From the NCBI GenBank assembly GCA_018001695.1, contig JAGNHN010000004.1, forward strand, positions 1 to 64,000: a stretch of DNA of 64,000 bases, given 5' to 3'. Numbering within the stretch: position 1 is the stretch's first letter; each line of letters starts with the position of its first letter. A program made the translations under genes and the position numbers. The DNA is from Lentimicrobiaceae bacterium (GTDB lineage: Bacteria > Bacteroidota > Bacteroidia > Bacteroidales > JAGNHN01). The notes under the pieces were generated by a model. The model was not told the DNA's origin and searched no databases. It worked only from the letters and a program-made list of their open reading frames with translations. Below, one piece after another: positions 25,543-34,853 of this stretch.

Positions 25543-27924
25543 ATGGATATACAATATATTGGTGAATTTCTTTTTCCAGGAAAGCTGGGCCATTGGGCCA
25601 TTTCTTTCTCATTTCTGACAGCCCTTGCCGCCGCAATCATCTATGCGATGCCGCAGTTCCGGCCTCATGCTTCCGCACAGGCCGTGCAGTTCCGTAAGTG
25701 GGGACGTTGGCTGTTCAGCTTGCATTTTGTGCTCATGTTGACGGCAGCAGGTGCGCTGTATTACCTGATATTCAATCATCATTTTGAGTACCGCTATGTT
25801 TGGCAATATTCCTCCAGAGACATGGCACCAGAGTACATCTTGTCCTGTTTCTGGGCAGGGCAGGAGGGTAGCTTCTTTGTCTGGGCATTCTGGCAAGCCT
25901 TGCTTGGTGTGCTGGTTATCTGGAAGGGCCGTGATTGGGAGATGCCGGTGATGGCGATCGTAGGATTATCCCAGGCCTTCCTGATGAGCATGTTGCTGGG
26001 CTGGGACCTCGGATTCATGAAACTGGGCGGCGATCCTTTCATCCTGCTGCGCGAAGTACCCGCCAATCTGGGCGCAGATATTTTCCAGAATCCAAACTAT
26101 TTAAAGCAGATCATCGACGGCAATGGGTTGAATCCCTTGCTTGAAAACCCCTGGATGGTATCACACCCTCCCGTTTTGTTTCTGGGTTATGCCTCGGTTC
26201 TAATCCCATTTGCATACGCCATCAGTGGCTTATGGACGGGTCGTTACCATGCATGGATGACAGCCGTTAGGCCCTGGGCCTTGTTCTCTGCCATGGCTCT
26301 GGCTACCGGTATCCTCCTGGGGGGAGCATGGGCCTATGTTGCCCTGACTTTTGGTGGTTTCTGGGCCTGGGATCCTGTGGAAAATGCTTCGCTGGTCCCC
26401 TGGCTGACACTGATGGCAGGAATCCATTTCCTGATTGCCAGCCGGAACCATAACATCAGCCTGCTGTCTTCCTTCCTGTTCCTGGGTTTTGCCTATGTGA
26501 TGGTGTTGTATTCCAGCTACCTCACCCGCAGTGGCATCCTGAGCGAGACGTCCGTGCACAGCTTTGGGGATGACGGACTGGCCAATCAGCTCATTATCTT
26601 CGTACTGACTTTCCTACTGATTACGATTCTTCCTTTCCTTCGCAGGTATAAGGATATCAACAAGCGAGAAAAGGAAAACCTTCTCAGCCGTGAGTTCTGG
26701 ATGTTTTTGGGTGGGATGGTGCTGGTGCTGTCTGCCTTCCAGATCATCTTCACAACCTCCATTCCTGTCGTCAATGCCATCCTGGGTACCAATATTGCAC
26801 CGCCGATTGATCCGGTAACGTATTACAACAACTGGCAGTTGCCCTATGCCGTGCTGATCGGATTATTGATTGGATTCAGTCAATACATGGCCTTTGGCCC
26901 GAATGCGGGGAGGAGTTTTCTTAACCGGGTCTGGCCGGGTCTGCTTGTGGCGGTAGGATTGACGGTCTTCTTCAGTATGACTTTCGGGATTTCCCGGCCC
27001 ACCTATATTGTCCTGATTTTCGGTCTCAGTGTTGCCTTGGTTTCTTCTTTTGAGGTATGGCAAAAGAAAGGGTTCCGGCTCCCACGTGCCGGATCAGCAC
27101 TTACACATCTCGGATTTGCACTCTTCCTGATCGGTGTTGTCATCACCTTTAGCAACGAAACGGTGATCAGCAAGAATACCACTGCCTTCGATCTGGGGGA
27201 TGCAGCCAGCAATACTGAAAACCAGCTACTATTACGTGGTGATACGGTCCCTATGGGTTCTTATGCCGTTACCTACCAGGATAAGTGGGTGGAAGGTACA
27301 CGGACATACTTCAAAATCCAGTTCCTGGAATACAACAGAAAAGCGGATGCCTGGCTGGATGCTTTCACGATCACCCCAAATATCAATGTGAATCAGCGTA
27401 TGGGCAATGTATACGAGCCGGCAACGGTAACCCACCTTGACAAGGATGTATATGCTTTTATCAGCTTCGCCGAGTTGGGTCCTGCTGCTTCTGGAGGATA
27501 CAATCTGATACGTGAATCAGAGTCCAGGGTCGGCGATACGGTCGATTTTCCCGGGTATCAGATCATCATGGATTCACTCATTGTGCAGGATGTGAATGAG
27601 GATTACTCCAGTGCACGATTATCGGTGAAGATGCTGGTAAGCGGACCCATGGGAAATCAGATCGAGCTCAGACCCAGTTATATCCTTGATGATGGAAAGG
27701 CCTTTAATGAGGTGGTCTCTGATCCTGCGCTGGATTTTGGGATCAGGTTTGAACGTGTATCGGAGACGGCACAACATGTCTGGCTTGGCTTTTACCAGAA
27801 GCAGATGGATTATGTTGTATTGAAGGCCATCATCTTCCCCTTCATTTTGATTATGTGGCTGGGAGTTGCCATCATGCTCTTTGGGATGGTGCTGGCCATG
27901 GTCCGTCGTATGGGGCCGCAATAG
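25543..27924 (+). CDS. ccmF: CcmF/CcsA-type cytochrome c haem lyase
   Basis: Attaches haem to apocytochrome c on the outside of the inner membrane. The 793-residue protein has 12 or more hydrophobic helices. Family motifs are NPWMVSHPPVLFLGYAS (a conserved haem-ligand histidine), the tryptophan-rich FGGFWAWDPVENASLVPWL haem-handling loop, and SSYLTRSGILSETSVHSFG. A large soluble domain at ~600-760 precedes a final helix pair. Order and length fit CcmF/NrfE rather than the shorter CcsA, though genome annotations use both names. No ccmA-E or other cytochrome genes are adjacent. The start at 25543 is supported by the promoter just upstream; the open frame back to 25402 is not used. Confidence 0.88.
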   Translation: MDIQYIGEFLFPGKLGHWAISFSFLTALAAAIIYAMPQFRPHASAQAVQFRKWGRWLFSLHFVLMLTAAGALYYLIFNHHFEYRYVWQYSSRDMAPEYILSCFWAGQEGSFFVWAFWQALLGVLVIWKGRDWEMPVMAIVGLSQAFLMSMLLGWDLGFMKLGGDPFILLREVPANLGADIFQNPNYLKQIIDGNGLNPLLENPWMVSHPPVLFLGYASVLIPFAYAISGLWTGRYHAWMTAVRPWALFSAMALATGILLGGAWAYVALTFGGFWAWDPVENASLVPWLTLMAGIHFLIASRNHNISLLSSFLFLGFAYVMVLYSSYLTRSGILSETSVHSFGDDGLANQLIIFVLTFLLITILPFLRRYKDINKREKENLLSREFWMFLGGMVLVLSAFQIIFTTSIPVVNAILGTNIAPPIDPVTYYNNWQLPYAVLIGLLIGFSQYMAFGPNAGRSFLNRVWPGLLVAVGLTVFFSMTFGISRPTYIVLIFGLSVALVSSFEVWQKKGFRLPRAGSALTHLGFALFLIGVVITFSNETVISKNTTAFDLGDAASNTENQLLLRGDTVPMGSYAVTYQDKWVEGTRTYFKIQFLEYNRKADAWLDAFTITPNINVNQRMGNVYEPATVTHLDKDVYAFISFAELGPAASGGYNLIRESESRVGDTVDFPGYQIIMDSLIVQDVNEDYSSARLSVKMLVSGPMGNQIELRPSYILDDGKAFNEVVSDPALDFGIRFERVSETAQHVWLGFYQKQMDYVVLKAIIFPFILIMWLGVAIMLFGMVLAMVRRMGPQ

Positions 27925-27955
27925 GGAGTCAGGAATATTTTACCTTTGGCCTGAT

Positions 27956-28753
27956 ATGGAGATACAGGACGTTATCCTCATTGGCACGGGCCGCCTGAGC
28001 CAGTTTTATGCCCGTCATCTACCTGGGCTGGGCTTGCCCATCCACCAGGTTTACGGTCGTGACCCTGTGAAAGCCGGCTATGTGGCATCTTTGTGCGGTG
28101 CGGATGCTGTGACGCAGTGGCAGTCGCTTCGCAAAGGTGCTTCGCTTTATCTCGTTCTGGTATCTGATCAATCCATCCCAGAGGTCGCCGGTAACCTCAT
28201 GCTTAGGGACGAGCTGTTCGTGCATGCGGCAGGCAGTCTTCCGGCAGATATATTCTCCGGATTGACAGATCATTATGGTGTTTGCTGGCCCTTGCAGACG
28301 TTTTCCGAAAGCCATTTCCCGGATCCAGCGGATATTCCTTTTATCATTGAAGCAAGCAATCCACTGGCAGAGAGGAAATTGAAGGCTTTTGCCTCTTGTT
28401 TGTCCTCAATGGTTCAGACAGCATCATTCCAGGAAAGGCAGATCATGCACCTTGCCGCCGTATTTGTGAGTAATTTCTCCAATCATCTGTATGCCATGGC
28501 TGAGGAATTGCTGGCAACACATCGCCTGCCTGCGCACCTGCTGGCGCCTATTATTCGCCATACAGCTGCGCGGGTTGGCAGTCAACCGGCCCGGCAAATG
28601 CAAACTGGCCCGGCTGTGCGTTTTGATCATGCCGTTTTAGAAAGTCAGCTTTCCCTATTGTCTTCACACCCGGAGTGGGCTGAAGTCTATCGTTTACTGA
28701 CGCAATCAATACAGGATTTTGCAAACCATCCCGAACCCCATGAAGAACTATAA
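27956..28753 (+). CDS. Rossmann-like and DUF2520 domain protein
   Basis: A 265-residue cytoplasmic protein with an N-terminal Rossmann-type dinucleotide-binding fold (DVILIGTGRLSQFYARHL, where GTGRLS is a variant glycine loop) and a C-terminal helical DUF2520 domain (AAVFVSNFSNHLYAMAEELL, typical of 6-phosphogluconate dehydrogenase-like all-helical domains). The layout resembles pyrroline-5-carboxylate reductase and ketopantoate reductase relatives, but the substrate is unknown. Its stop overlaps the start of the KdsC-like gene by 14 bases, so the two are translationally linked; the same pair with Maf downstream is common in Bacteroidota. Confidence 0.85.
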   Translation: MEIQDVILIGTGRLSQFYARHLPGLGLPIHQVYGRDPVKAGYVASLCGADAVTQWQSLRKGASLYLVLVSDQSIPEVAGNLMLRDELFVHAAGSLPADIFSGLTDHYGVCWPLQTFSESHFPDPADIPFIIEASNPLAERKLKAFASCLSSMVQTASFQERQIMHLAAVFVSNFSNHLYAMAEELLATHRLPAHLLAPIIRHTAARVGSQPARQMQTGPAVRFDHAVLESQLSLLSSHPEWAEVYRLLTQSIQDFANHPEPHEEL

Positions 28754-29267
28754 GCAGCTGCTCCACAAGGTCACAACTTTTGTGTTTGATTATGACGGTG
28801 TCCTCACTGATGGCACCATTCTTATTGACAATGACGGTGATTTGCTCCGTACTGCCAATGTCAGGGATGGCTTTGCCATACGCCAGGCGGTGAAGAAAGG
28901 CTACCGGGTGGCCATAATATCTGGTGGCCGCACCGAATCGGTCAGGAAACGCTTTTCAGTGCTGGAGGTCCACGATGTTTTCCTGGGTGTGGGGGATAAA
29001 CTGAGAGTTTTTGAAGATTATTTGAAAGACAAAGGCTTGCAGGCAGAGGAAGTCTTGTTTATGGGAGATGATATCCCCGATTATGAGGTGATGCAGGTGG
29101 CCGGTGTTCCATGCTGCCCGGCAGATGCCGCCGAAGAAATCAAGTCGGTCTCGGTATACATCTCGCAGTACCCCGGTGGCCGCGGTTGTGCCCGTGATGT
29201 CATTGAACAGGTCATGCGTGTGCAGAACAAGTGGTTCGATAAGCAGGCCTTTTCCTGGGATGCATAG
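28740..29267 (+). CDS. KdsC-like HAD phosphatase (3-deoxy-D-manno-octulosonate 8-phosphate phosphatase)
   Basis: This 175-residue HAD-superfamily phosphatase resembles KdsC, which removes phosphate from KDO-8-P in lipopolysaccharide core synthesis. Motif I is FDYDGVLTDG (nucleophile and acid/base aspartates), motif II IISGGRTES, motif III lysine in VGDKLRVFEDYL, and motif IV MGDDIPDYEVM. It lacks a cap domain, as KdsC does. It starts inside the end of the DUF2520 gene. kdsA and kdsB are not in this window, so the substrate is assigned by family only; lpxB at 46.8 kb shows that the organism makes lipid A. Confidence 0.87.
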   Translation: MKNYKQLLHKVTTFVFDYDGVLTDGTILIDNDGDLLRTANVRDGFAIRQAVKKGYRVAIISGGRTESVRKRFSVLEVHDVFLGVGDKLRVFEDYLKDKGLQAEEVLFMGDDIPDYEVMQVAGVPCCPADAAEEIKSVSVYISQYPGGRGCARDVIEQVMRVQNKWFDKQAFSWDA

Positions 29268-29294
29268 CAGGATAACATCGATCAAAAGGAGACC

Positions 29295-29897
29295 ATGACA
29301 GAAACATCCTCACCTTTAAATACTTTCAACAACAATTGGGATCTAATCCTGGCTTCTGCATCTCCTCGCCGGGCCAGTTTGATGAAAGAAATGGGATTGA
29401 ATTTCAGGGTTATGCCGCTAGATACCGATGAGGAGGTCCCGGCAGGTATTCCCGTAGCCGAGGTGGCTGTTGCCCTGGCTGAGCGCAAAGCCGCGGCTTT
29501 TCCATCTGATATGATGCACGAGAATACACTGCTCCTGACAGCAGATACCATTGTCGTTAAAGATGGCCGGATCCTCGGAAAACCTGCCAATCGTGAAGAG
29601 GCCATCATCACCCTGAAAGCCCTGTCGGGTGCCATGCATGAGGTGATTACGGGCATACACCTGCGCGCCCTTCATAAGTGCCTCAGCTTTTCCGTCAGTA
29701 CATCTGTATGGTTCAAAGAATTATCTGAAGAGCAGATAACCTGGTACGTGGACCATTATCATCCTTTTGATAAAGCGGGTGCGTATGGCATACAGGAGTG
29801 GATAGGCTATACGGGCATCTGCCGGATTGAAGGATCCTACTTCAACGTGGTGGGGCTCCCTACCAGCCGGCTTTATGATGCATTGCTGCAATTCTGA
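29295..29897 (+). CDS. maf: Maf-family nucleotide pyrophosphatase
   Basis: Hydrolyses non-canonical or pyrimidine nucleoside triphosphates to monophosphates. The 200-residue protein carries the family motifs: LASASPRRASLMKEMG (phosphate loop), AERKA, LLTADTIVV, GKPANREEA with the metal-binding acid, and DKAGAYGIQEW near the C-terminus. Length is standard. It starts 27 bases after the KdsC-like gene and ends the operon 27956-29897. Confidence 0.94.
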   Translation: MTETSSPLNTFNNNWDLILASASPRRASLMKEMGLNFRVMPLDTDEEVPAGIPVAEVAVALAERKAAAFPSDMMHENTLLLTADTIVVKDGRILGKPANREEAIITLKALSGAMHEVITGIHLRALHKCLSFSVSTSVWFKELSEEQITWYVDHYHPFDKAGAYGIQEWIGYTGICRIEGSYFNVVGLPTSRLYDALLQF

Positions 29898-30167
29898 TGC
29901 TTTTTTAATAGAGAATAACGTTCTTATTGTTGGCAGAGTCATGCCAGACATATTACGTATATAGTTTACTAGGATTGTATTAATCGCCTGTTCAGGATAT
30001 TATGGTCTTCACTGCTATACGGAATTTTTCTATATATTTTTTAATCCGAACAAAGTACGACCTAATTATATTTTTTAACTTTCTCTGCCTTTACTGCCGT
30101 ATAAAAGCAAGCCTTTCATTCGATTTTAAAGTTTAAGTTAACTGAGTATTTTCCTTAATCATCAACA

Positions 30168-33100
30168 ATGATGAAAAGACTGTATCTATTGGGTTTTGGT
30201 TTGGTAATGTCCCTGGGAGTATATTGCCAAAGTATTGATATTCAGGTAAAAGTTCTATTACAAGGTGCCTACGCAGGTGGAGGGGTGATGACAACCCATT
30301 TGAATGCGGGAAACCATTTGCCCTTGAATCAACCGTACAATGCCGGTATCTGGGCTTATCCGGGAACGGAAGCCCTGACTGCTATTCCGGCCCAGATGGT
30401 GGATTGGGTGCTGCTGGACCTGCGGTCGGCGCCGGATACAGCGGTGGCACGTAAGGCCTGTTTACTGTATTCTGATGGCAGTATCAGGGATGTAGACGGC
30501 AACAGCCAGATACAGTTTAATGTACCGCCGGGCGACTATTATGTTGCCGTTTTGCACAAATCCCATCTTTCAGCCATGAGTGCATCACGGCTGTCCCTTC
30601 CGTCCTCTGGTTTGCTGGACTTCTCGGATACGGCGGCTTTTCCGGTATACGGGCGTTGCGTGATCCAGCTGGCAGGAGGGGTTGAGGCCATGATAGCAGG
30701 GGATATCACAGATGACAAGATGTTGAAATACAGCGGATCGAATAACGACCGCAGCCCTATCCTGCAGCGGATCCTGGGTGTTGTTGGTGGCACGGCCATC
30801 AACGCGCTTATCCAGGGATATTATCGTGAAGACCTGCGCATGGATGGTAATGTCAAATACAGCGGTTCGAACAACGATCCGTCGATGATCATACAAAACC
30901 TCGTCACCCTGACCGGCAGCAATGCCATCAATGCCACCTTTGCCGGTCCGGTGCCGCATGCCGTGTACGCGCCATTGCCGTGCTATCCCCAACCCGACCT
31001 GGCCGATGCCGGTCCGGATAGCCTGAATATCCAGGGAACCAGTATCCAGCTTCAGGCCAATACCCCGGTGAATGGTAGTGGTCAGTGGTCGGTGGTTAGT
31101 GGACTGGGAGGAAACTTTGCCGATGATACCCTGGCAACAACCTTATTTACTGGAGTAACAGGTTCTACCTATACCCTGGTGTGGACCATCTTCACGGTAT
31201 GTGGGAGCAGCAGTGATACGGTACATATTGGTTTTGCTTTCCCGAACTGCGGCCTTATCATTGATGTCAGAGATGGACAGCAATATCCGACAGTGCTCAT
31301 CGGCAGCCAGTGCTGGATGGCCAGGAACCTTAACATCGGTAACATCATCACGGGTACAAATACCCAGATAAATAACAGCATCATAGAAAAGTATTGTTAT
31401 GATAATGATGCAGCCAATTGTGCCATCTATGGCGGGCTTTACCAGTGGGACGAGATGATGGGATATTCCACAACGCCAGGTGTCCAGGGTATCTGCCCTG
31501 ATGGCTGGCATGTCCCAACCGATGCCGAGTATTGCACCCTGACGACTTTCCTGGATTCAACGGTGGATTGTAACAGCGGGGGATGGAGTGGCACAGACGC
31601 AGGCAGCAAGATGAAGGAAACGGGCACTGCGCATTGGAATTCACCCAATGCTGATGCCACCAATAGCAGTGGCTTCACCGCTCTCGGGGGTGGGCTCCGC
31701 TTCGACGATGGTAGCTTCGGTTACCGCAATGCTTATGCGCTCCTATGGACGTCCTCAGCGTTCTCCACCGAAATCGGAATTCACCGAAACGTAGGCCATG
31801 ACTACGGCGGTGTGCACAGGGGTACTTACGACCTCAAAACAATGGGATTTTCAGTCAGGTGTATTCAGGGTGTTTATACCTGCACCCCCCAACCCGACCA
31901 GGCAAATGCCGGTCCGGATAGCCTGAATATCCAGGGAATCAGTATCCAGCTTCAGGCCAATACCCCGGTGAATGGCAGTGGTCAGTGGACAGTGGTTAGT
32001 GGATTGGGAGGTAGCTTTGCCGATGATACCCTGGCAACCACGCTATTTACAGGACAGGCGGGATCAACCTATACCCTGGTTTGGACAATCTCCACGGTAT
32101 GCGGAAGCAGCAGTGATAGCGTTCAGATTGGATTTGCAACCCCTCAGCTCTTTACCTGCGGCAGTGACTTCACAGACCAGCGCGACGGGCAGGTTTATCC
32201 GACCGTTCAGATCGGGGCAAGGTGCTGGATGGCCAGGGATCTGAATGTAGGGACTTTTGTTATCAGCACGGAAACAGGATCGGATCATAGTGATATGTCC
32301 GACAACAGCATCATCGAGAAGTACTGTTTTAACAATGATACAGCAAACTGCGGGATATACGGGGGGCTGTATGACTGGGATGAAGCCATGAACTATGTTG
32401 ACCAGGAAGGAGCAAGCGGCATTTGTCCAGAAGGATGGAGAATTCCGACTGATGCAGAGTGGAGCAATATGGCCGGGTCATTGGATGCATTTTTTAGTGT
32501 CAATGATGTTATATGGGGCAACTACGGCTGGCGGGGCTCTGATGCAGGCGGGCGATTGAAGGAAGCAGGTACCGCTCATTGGATCCATCCCAATTACGGG
32601 GCTACCAATGTAAGTGGGTTCACAGCCCTCCCATCAGGAACCAGAGGAACGCAAGGCAATTTCTACGCCCTGACGAACTATAGCAATTACTGGACCTCCA
32701 GCTCCAGTGGGGGCAGCAATGCCTGGATCCACGGCTTGCGCTACAACGAATCAAGCGTTGACAGGTACAATTATCTTCAAACCCTAGGTTGTTCGGTGAG
32801 GTGCCTGCGAAGTGATTTCGCTCCCTGCCAACCTGGTCCTAGCCAGGCATATGCAGGAACTGACACTTTTGATCTCCCAGGCACTACATACCAGCTGCAA
32901 GGCAATCAACCCCTGAATGCAACCGGTCTATGGACCATTTTATGGGGCCAGGGTGGTAGTTTCTCGGACCCGACACAGGCTGATGCCATCTTTACCGGCA
33001 TGGTGGGTCAGTTCTATACACTTGTATGGACCCACTACAACGGCTGCGGCACCACCAAGGACATTGTATTGATCTCCTTCGCCCTGGTGCAGACTTTCAA

Positions 33101-34631
33101 TCAGTGTGGTGATGTCCTGGTGGATATGCGCGACGCAATGAGCTATCCCACCGTTCTGATAGGAAATCAGTGCTGGATGGCGCAAAACCTGAATGCAGGA
33201 GATATAGCCTATAATACCTGGACAGGATCCTCACATAGTGATGTCAGCAATAATGGCAATATCGAGAAGTATTGCATTGATAATCAGGCATGGAATTGTC
33301 AGGTATTTGGCGGTCTTTATGACTGGAATGAATTGATAAACTACGGGGGTGCCGCCGGTTCTCAGGGTATTTGTCCTTCAGGCTGGCATGTGCCATCTGA
33401 TGCTGAATGGAAAATCCTGGAAGGCACTGTTGATAGTATTTATGGTGTTGGTAATGCAGAATGGGATAACGCTGGCTACAGGGGTTACAATGCTGGCGGG
33501 GCCTTAAAAGGATTCAATGAATGGTGGTGGCCCAATACCGGCGCGACCAACAGTAGTGGATTCACTGCCATGCCAGGTGGAATGCGCTATGAACAGGGCT
33601 ATTTTTATGGCAAAGGGGAATCGGGCATCTACTGGACCTCCAACGAAGACACGGCCGGATTTGCGATCGGCCGCAGCATGCATAATAACGGTCAGAATAT
33701 AGGTCGCCTGAGGTTGGAGCAGGAAAAAGGGGCATCGGTACGTTGTATTAAAGATTGTTCTCCCATACCCGACCAGGCCAACGCAGGGCCGGACCTTCTG
33801 AATATCCAGGGGACGAGTTGTGCACTGCAGGCTTCAATGCCCATACATGGATCAGGCTCCTGGAGTATGATCTCGGGGGTAGGAGGCAGTGTCGCCAGCC
33901 CAGGCCTGCACAACAGTGTGTTCAATGGTACGGCCGGATCATCCTATACCCTGGTTTGGACAGTTTCTAATGCGTGTGGTAGCTCTTCCGATACGGTTCA
34001 GGTCAGTTTTTCAGCGGCCACTACATTTACCTGTGGTTCGACGATTACAGATACGAGGGACGGGCAGTTATACCCTACTGTTCTGATCGGCACCCAATGC
34101 TGGATGGCCAGGAATCTGAACGTCGGTACCCAGACCATGGCATCGGTTCCGCCAACCGATAACGGGATCATCGAAAAACACTGTTACGATAACAACAGCG
34201 CCAATTGTGATGGTTTTGGCGGCTTATACACCTGGGCTGAGGCCATGGCCTATCAGATCTCCCAGAATGTTCAGGGGATTTGTCCAAGTGGCTGGGTGAT
34301 CCCTTCCGATTCCGCCTGGACCGTCCTGGAAGGCTATCTGGGTGGCCCAGTTGTAGCAGGTGGACTCCTTAAAGAGACGGGTTTTGATCATTGGAGCAGC
34401 CCCAATACAGGCGCTACCAACAGCACAGGGTTTACCGGCGTTGGCGGAGGGTATAGCCTCCCCGGTAGTTTTGGACACCTGAAAGCAAGGGCCTACCTCT
34501 GGACATCCAGCAGTTCAAGTTCCACACATACATGGATGCGAAGCCTATACTACTACCTGGGGGGTACAGGCCGCAACCTGGGTGCCATTCAAAGCGGGTT
34601 CAGCGTGCGCTGCCTGAAGGAAGGAACCTGA
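30168..34631 (+). CDS. Giant secreted protein with four Ig/PKD-like plus FISUMP modules
   Basis: A 1487-residue exported protein. A signal peptide covers residues 1-~21. Residues ~22-268 form a domain shared almost unchanged with the next gene (LQGAYAGGG, NAGNHLPLNQPYN, and two KYSGSNND turns that look calcium-binding). Then four modules follow, each an Ig/PKD-like stretch (PQPD..AGPD start, ..YTLVWT..) plus a FISUMP domain (RDGQxYPTVxIGxQCWMxxNLN, IEKYCYDN, GLYxWDEMM, GxCPxGWHxPTDAEW, AGxxxKExGxxHW, NxSGFTALPGG, WTSS, SVRC). FISUMP starts are near 31246, 32157, 33102 and 34030. FISUMP domains are named from Fibrobacter paralogues and probably have a lectin-like fold. No T9SS tail is present: the chain ends right after the last SVRC strand. 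Adhesion is the likely role, by inference. Confidence 0.85.
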   Translation: MMKRLYLLGFGLVMSLGVYCQSIDIQVKVLLQGAYAGGGVMTTHLNAGNHLPLNQPYNAGIWAYPGTEALTAIPAQMVDWVLLDLRSAPDTAVARKACLLYSDGSIRDVDGNSQIQFNVPPGDYYVAVLHKSHLSAMSASRLSLPSSGLLDFSDTAAFPVYGRCVIQLAGGVEAMIAGDITDDKMLKYSGSNNDRSPILQRILGVVGGTAINALIQGYYREDLRMDGNVKYSGSNNDPSMIIQNLVTLTGSNAINATFAGPVPHAVYAPLPCYPQPDLADAGPDSLNIQGTSIQLQANTPVNGSGQWSVVSGLGGNFADDTLATTLFTGVTGSTYTLVWTIFTVCGSSSDTVHIGFAFPNCGLIIDVRDGQQYPTVLIGSQCWMARNLNIGNIITGTNTQINNSIIEKYCYDNDAANCAIYGGLYQWDEMMGYSTTPGVQGICPDGWHVPTDAEYCTLTTFLDSTVDCNSGGWSGTDAGSKMKETGTAHWNSPNADATNSSGFTALGGGLRFDDGSFGYRNAYALLWTSSAFSTEIGIHRNVGHDYGGVHRGTYDLKTMGFSVRCIQGVYTCTPQPDQANAGPDSLNIQGISIQLQANTPVNGSGQWTVVSGLGGSFADDTLATTLFTGQAGSTYTLVWTISTVCGSSSDSVQIGFATPQLFTCGSDFTDQRDGQVYPTVQIGARCWMARDLNVGTFVISTETGSDHSDMSDNSIIEKYCFNNDTANCGIYGGLYDWDEAMNYVDQEGASGICPEGWRIPTDAEWSNMAGSLDAFFSVNDVIWGNYGWRGSDAGGRLKEAGTAHWIHPNYGATNVSGFTALPSGTRGTQGNFYALTNYSNYWTSSSSGGSNAWIHGLRYNESSVDRYNYLQTLGCSVRCLRSDFAPCQPGPSQAYAGTDTFDLPGTTYQLQGNQPLNATGLWTILWGQGGSFSDPTQADAIFTGMVGQFYTLVWTHYNGCGTTKDIVLISFALVQTFNQCGDVLVDMRDAMSYPTVLIGNQCWMAQNLNAGDIAYNTWTGSSHSDVSNNGNIEKYCIDNQAWNCQVFGGLYDWNELINYGGAAGSQGICPSGWHVPSDAEWKILEGTVDSIYGVGNAEWDNAGYRGYNAGGALKGFNEWWWPNTGATNSSGFTAMPGGMRYEQGYFYGKGESGIYWTSNEDTAGFAIGRSMHNNGQNIGRLRLEQEKGASVRCIKDCSPIPDQANAGPDLLNIQGTSCALQASMPIHGSGSWSMISGVGGSVASPGLHNSVFNGTAGSSYTLVWTVSNACGSSSDTVQVSFSAATTFTCGSTITDTRDGQLYPTVLIGTQCWMARNLNVGTQTMASVPPTDNGIIEKHCYDNNSANCDGFGGLYTWAEAMAYQISQNVQGICPSGWVIPSDSAWTVLEGYLGGPVVAGGLLKETGFDHWSSPNTGATNSTGFTGVGGGYSLPGSFGHLKARAYLWTSSSSSSTHTWMRSLYYYLGGTGRNLGAIQSGFSVRCLKEGT
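30257..30966 (+). repeat. Duplicated N-terminal coding segment, copy 1
   Basis: This segment aligns without any gap to 34943-35652 at a constant offset of 4686 bases, the same distance that separates the two start codons. Long runs are identical, especially around 30612-30960. It encodes the shared N-terminal domain of the two FISUMP giants. Confidence 0.9.
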
Positions 34632-34716
34632 CACTGAATCGCGCATTACACTGGCCTTGCCTGTTTTTACTGGGGAATAAGCCAGGCAGATGGTGATACA
34701 AAATTGTAGGAGCATG

Positions 34717-34752
34717 ATCCGGGCAGGAAATTTCATCTGCCCGGATTTTTTT
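34717..34752 (+). terminator. Rho-independent terminator between the two FISUMP genes
   Basis: A perfect 10-base stem (ATCCGGGCAG/CTGCCCGGAT, arms 34717-34726 and 34737-34746) with a 10-base loop is followed directly by seven T residues. It lies about 85 bases past the stop of the first FISUMP gene. Confidence 0.92.
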
Positions 34753-34781
34753 GCATTGCATATGAATGATTCCTATATTTC
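34750..34781 (+). promoter_or_regulatory. Promoter of the 3576-residue FISUMP gene, overlapping the terminator
   Basis: TTTG at 34750-34753, a 20-base spacer and TATATTTC at 34774-34781 fit the Bacteroidota promoter with one mismatch in eight at -7. The TTTG is formed by the T-run of the upstream terminator. Expected transcription start near 34787 leaves a leader of ~67 bases. Confidence 0.6.
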
Positions 34782-34853
34782 GTCTCTCTTGCCGGCTCGT
34801 GGAGGGGTATTGCCCTAAGTCCTTTTCTATTTTTTAATCCATTAAAAAACAGT

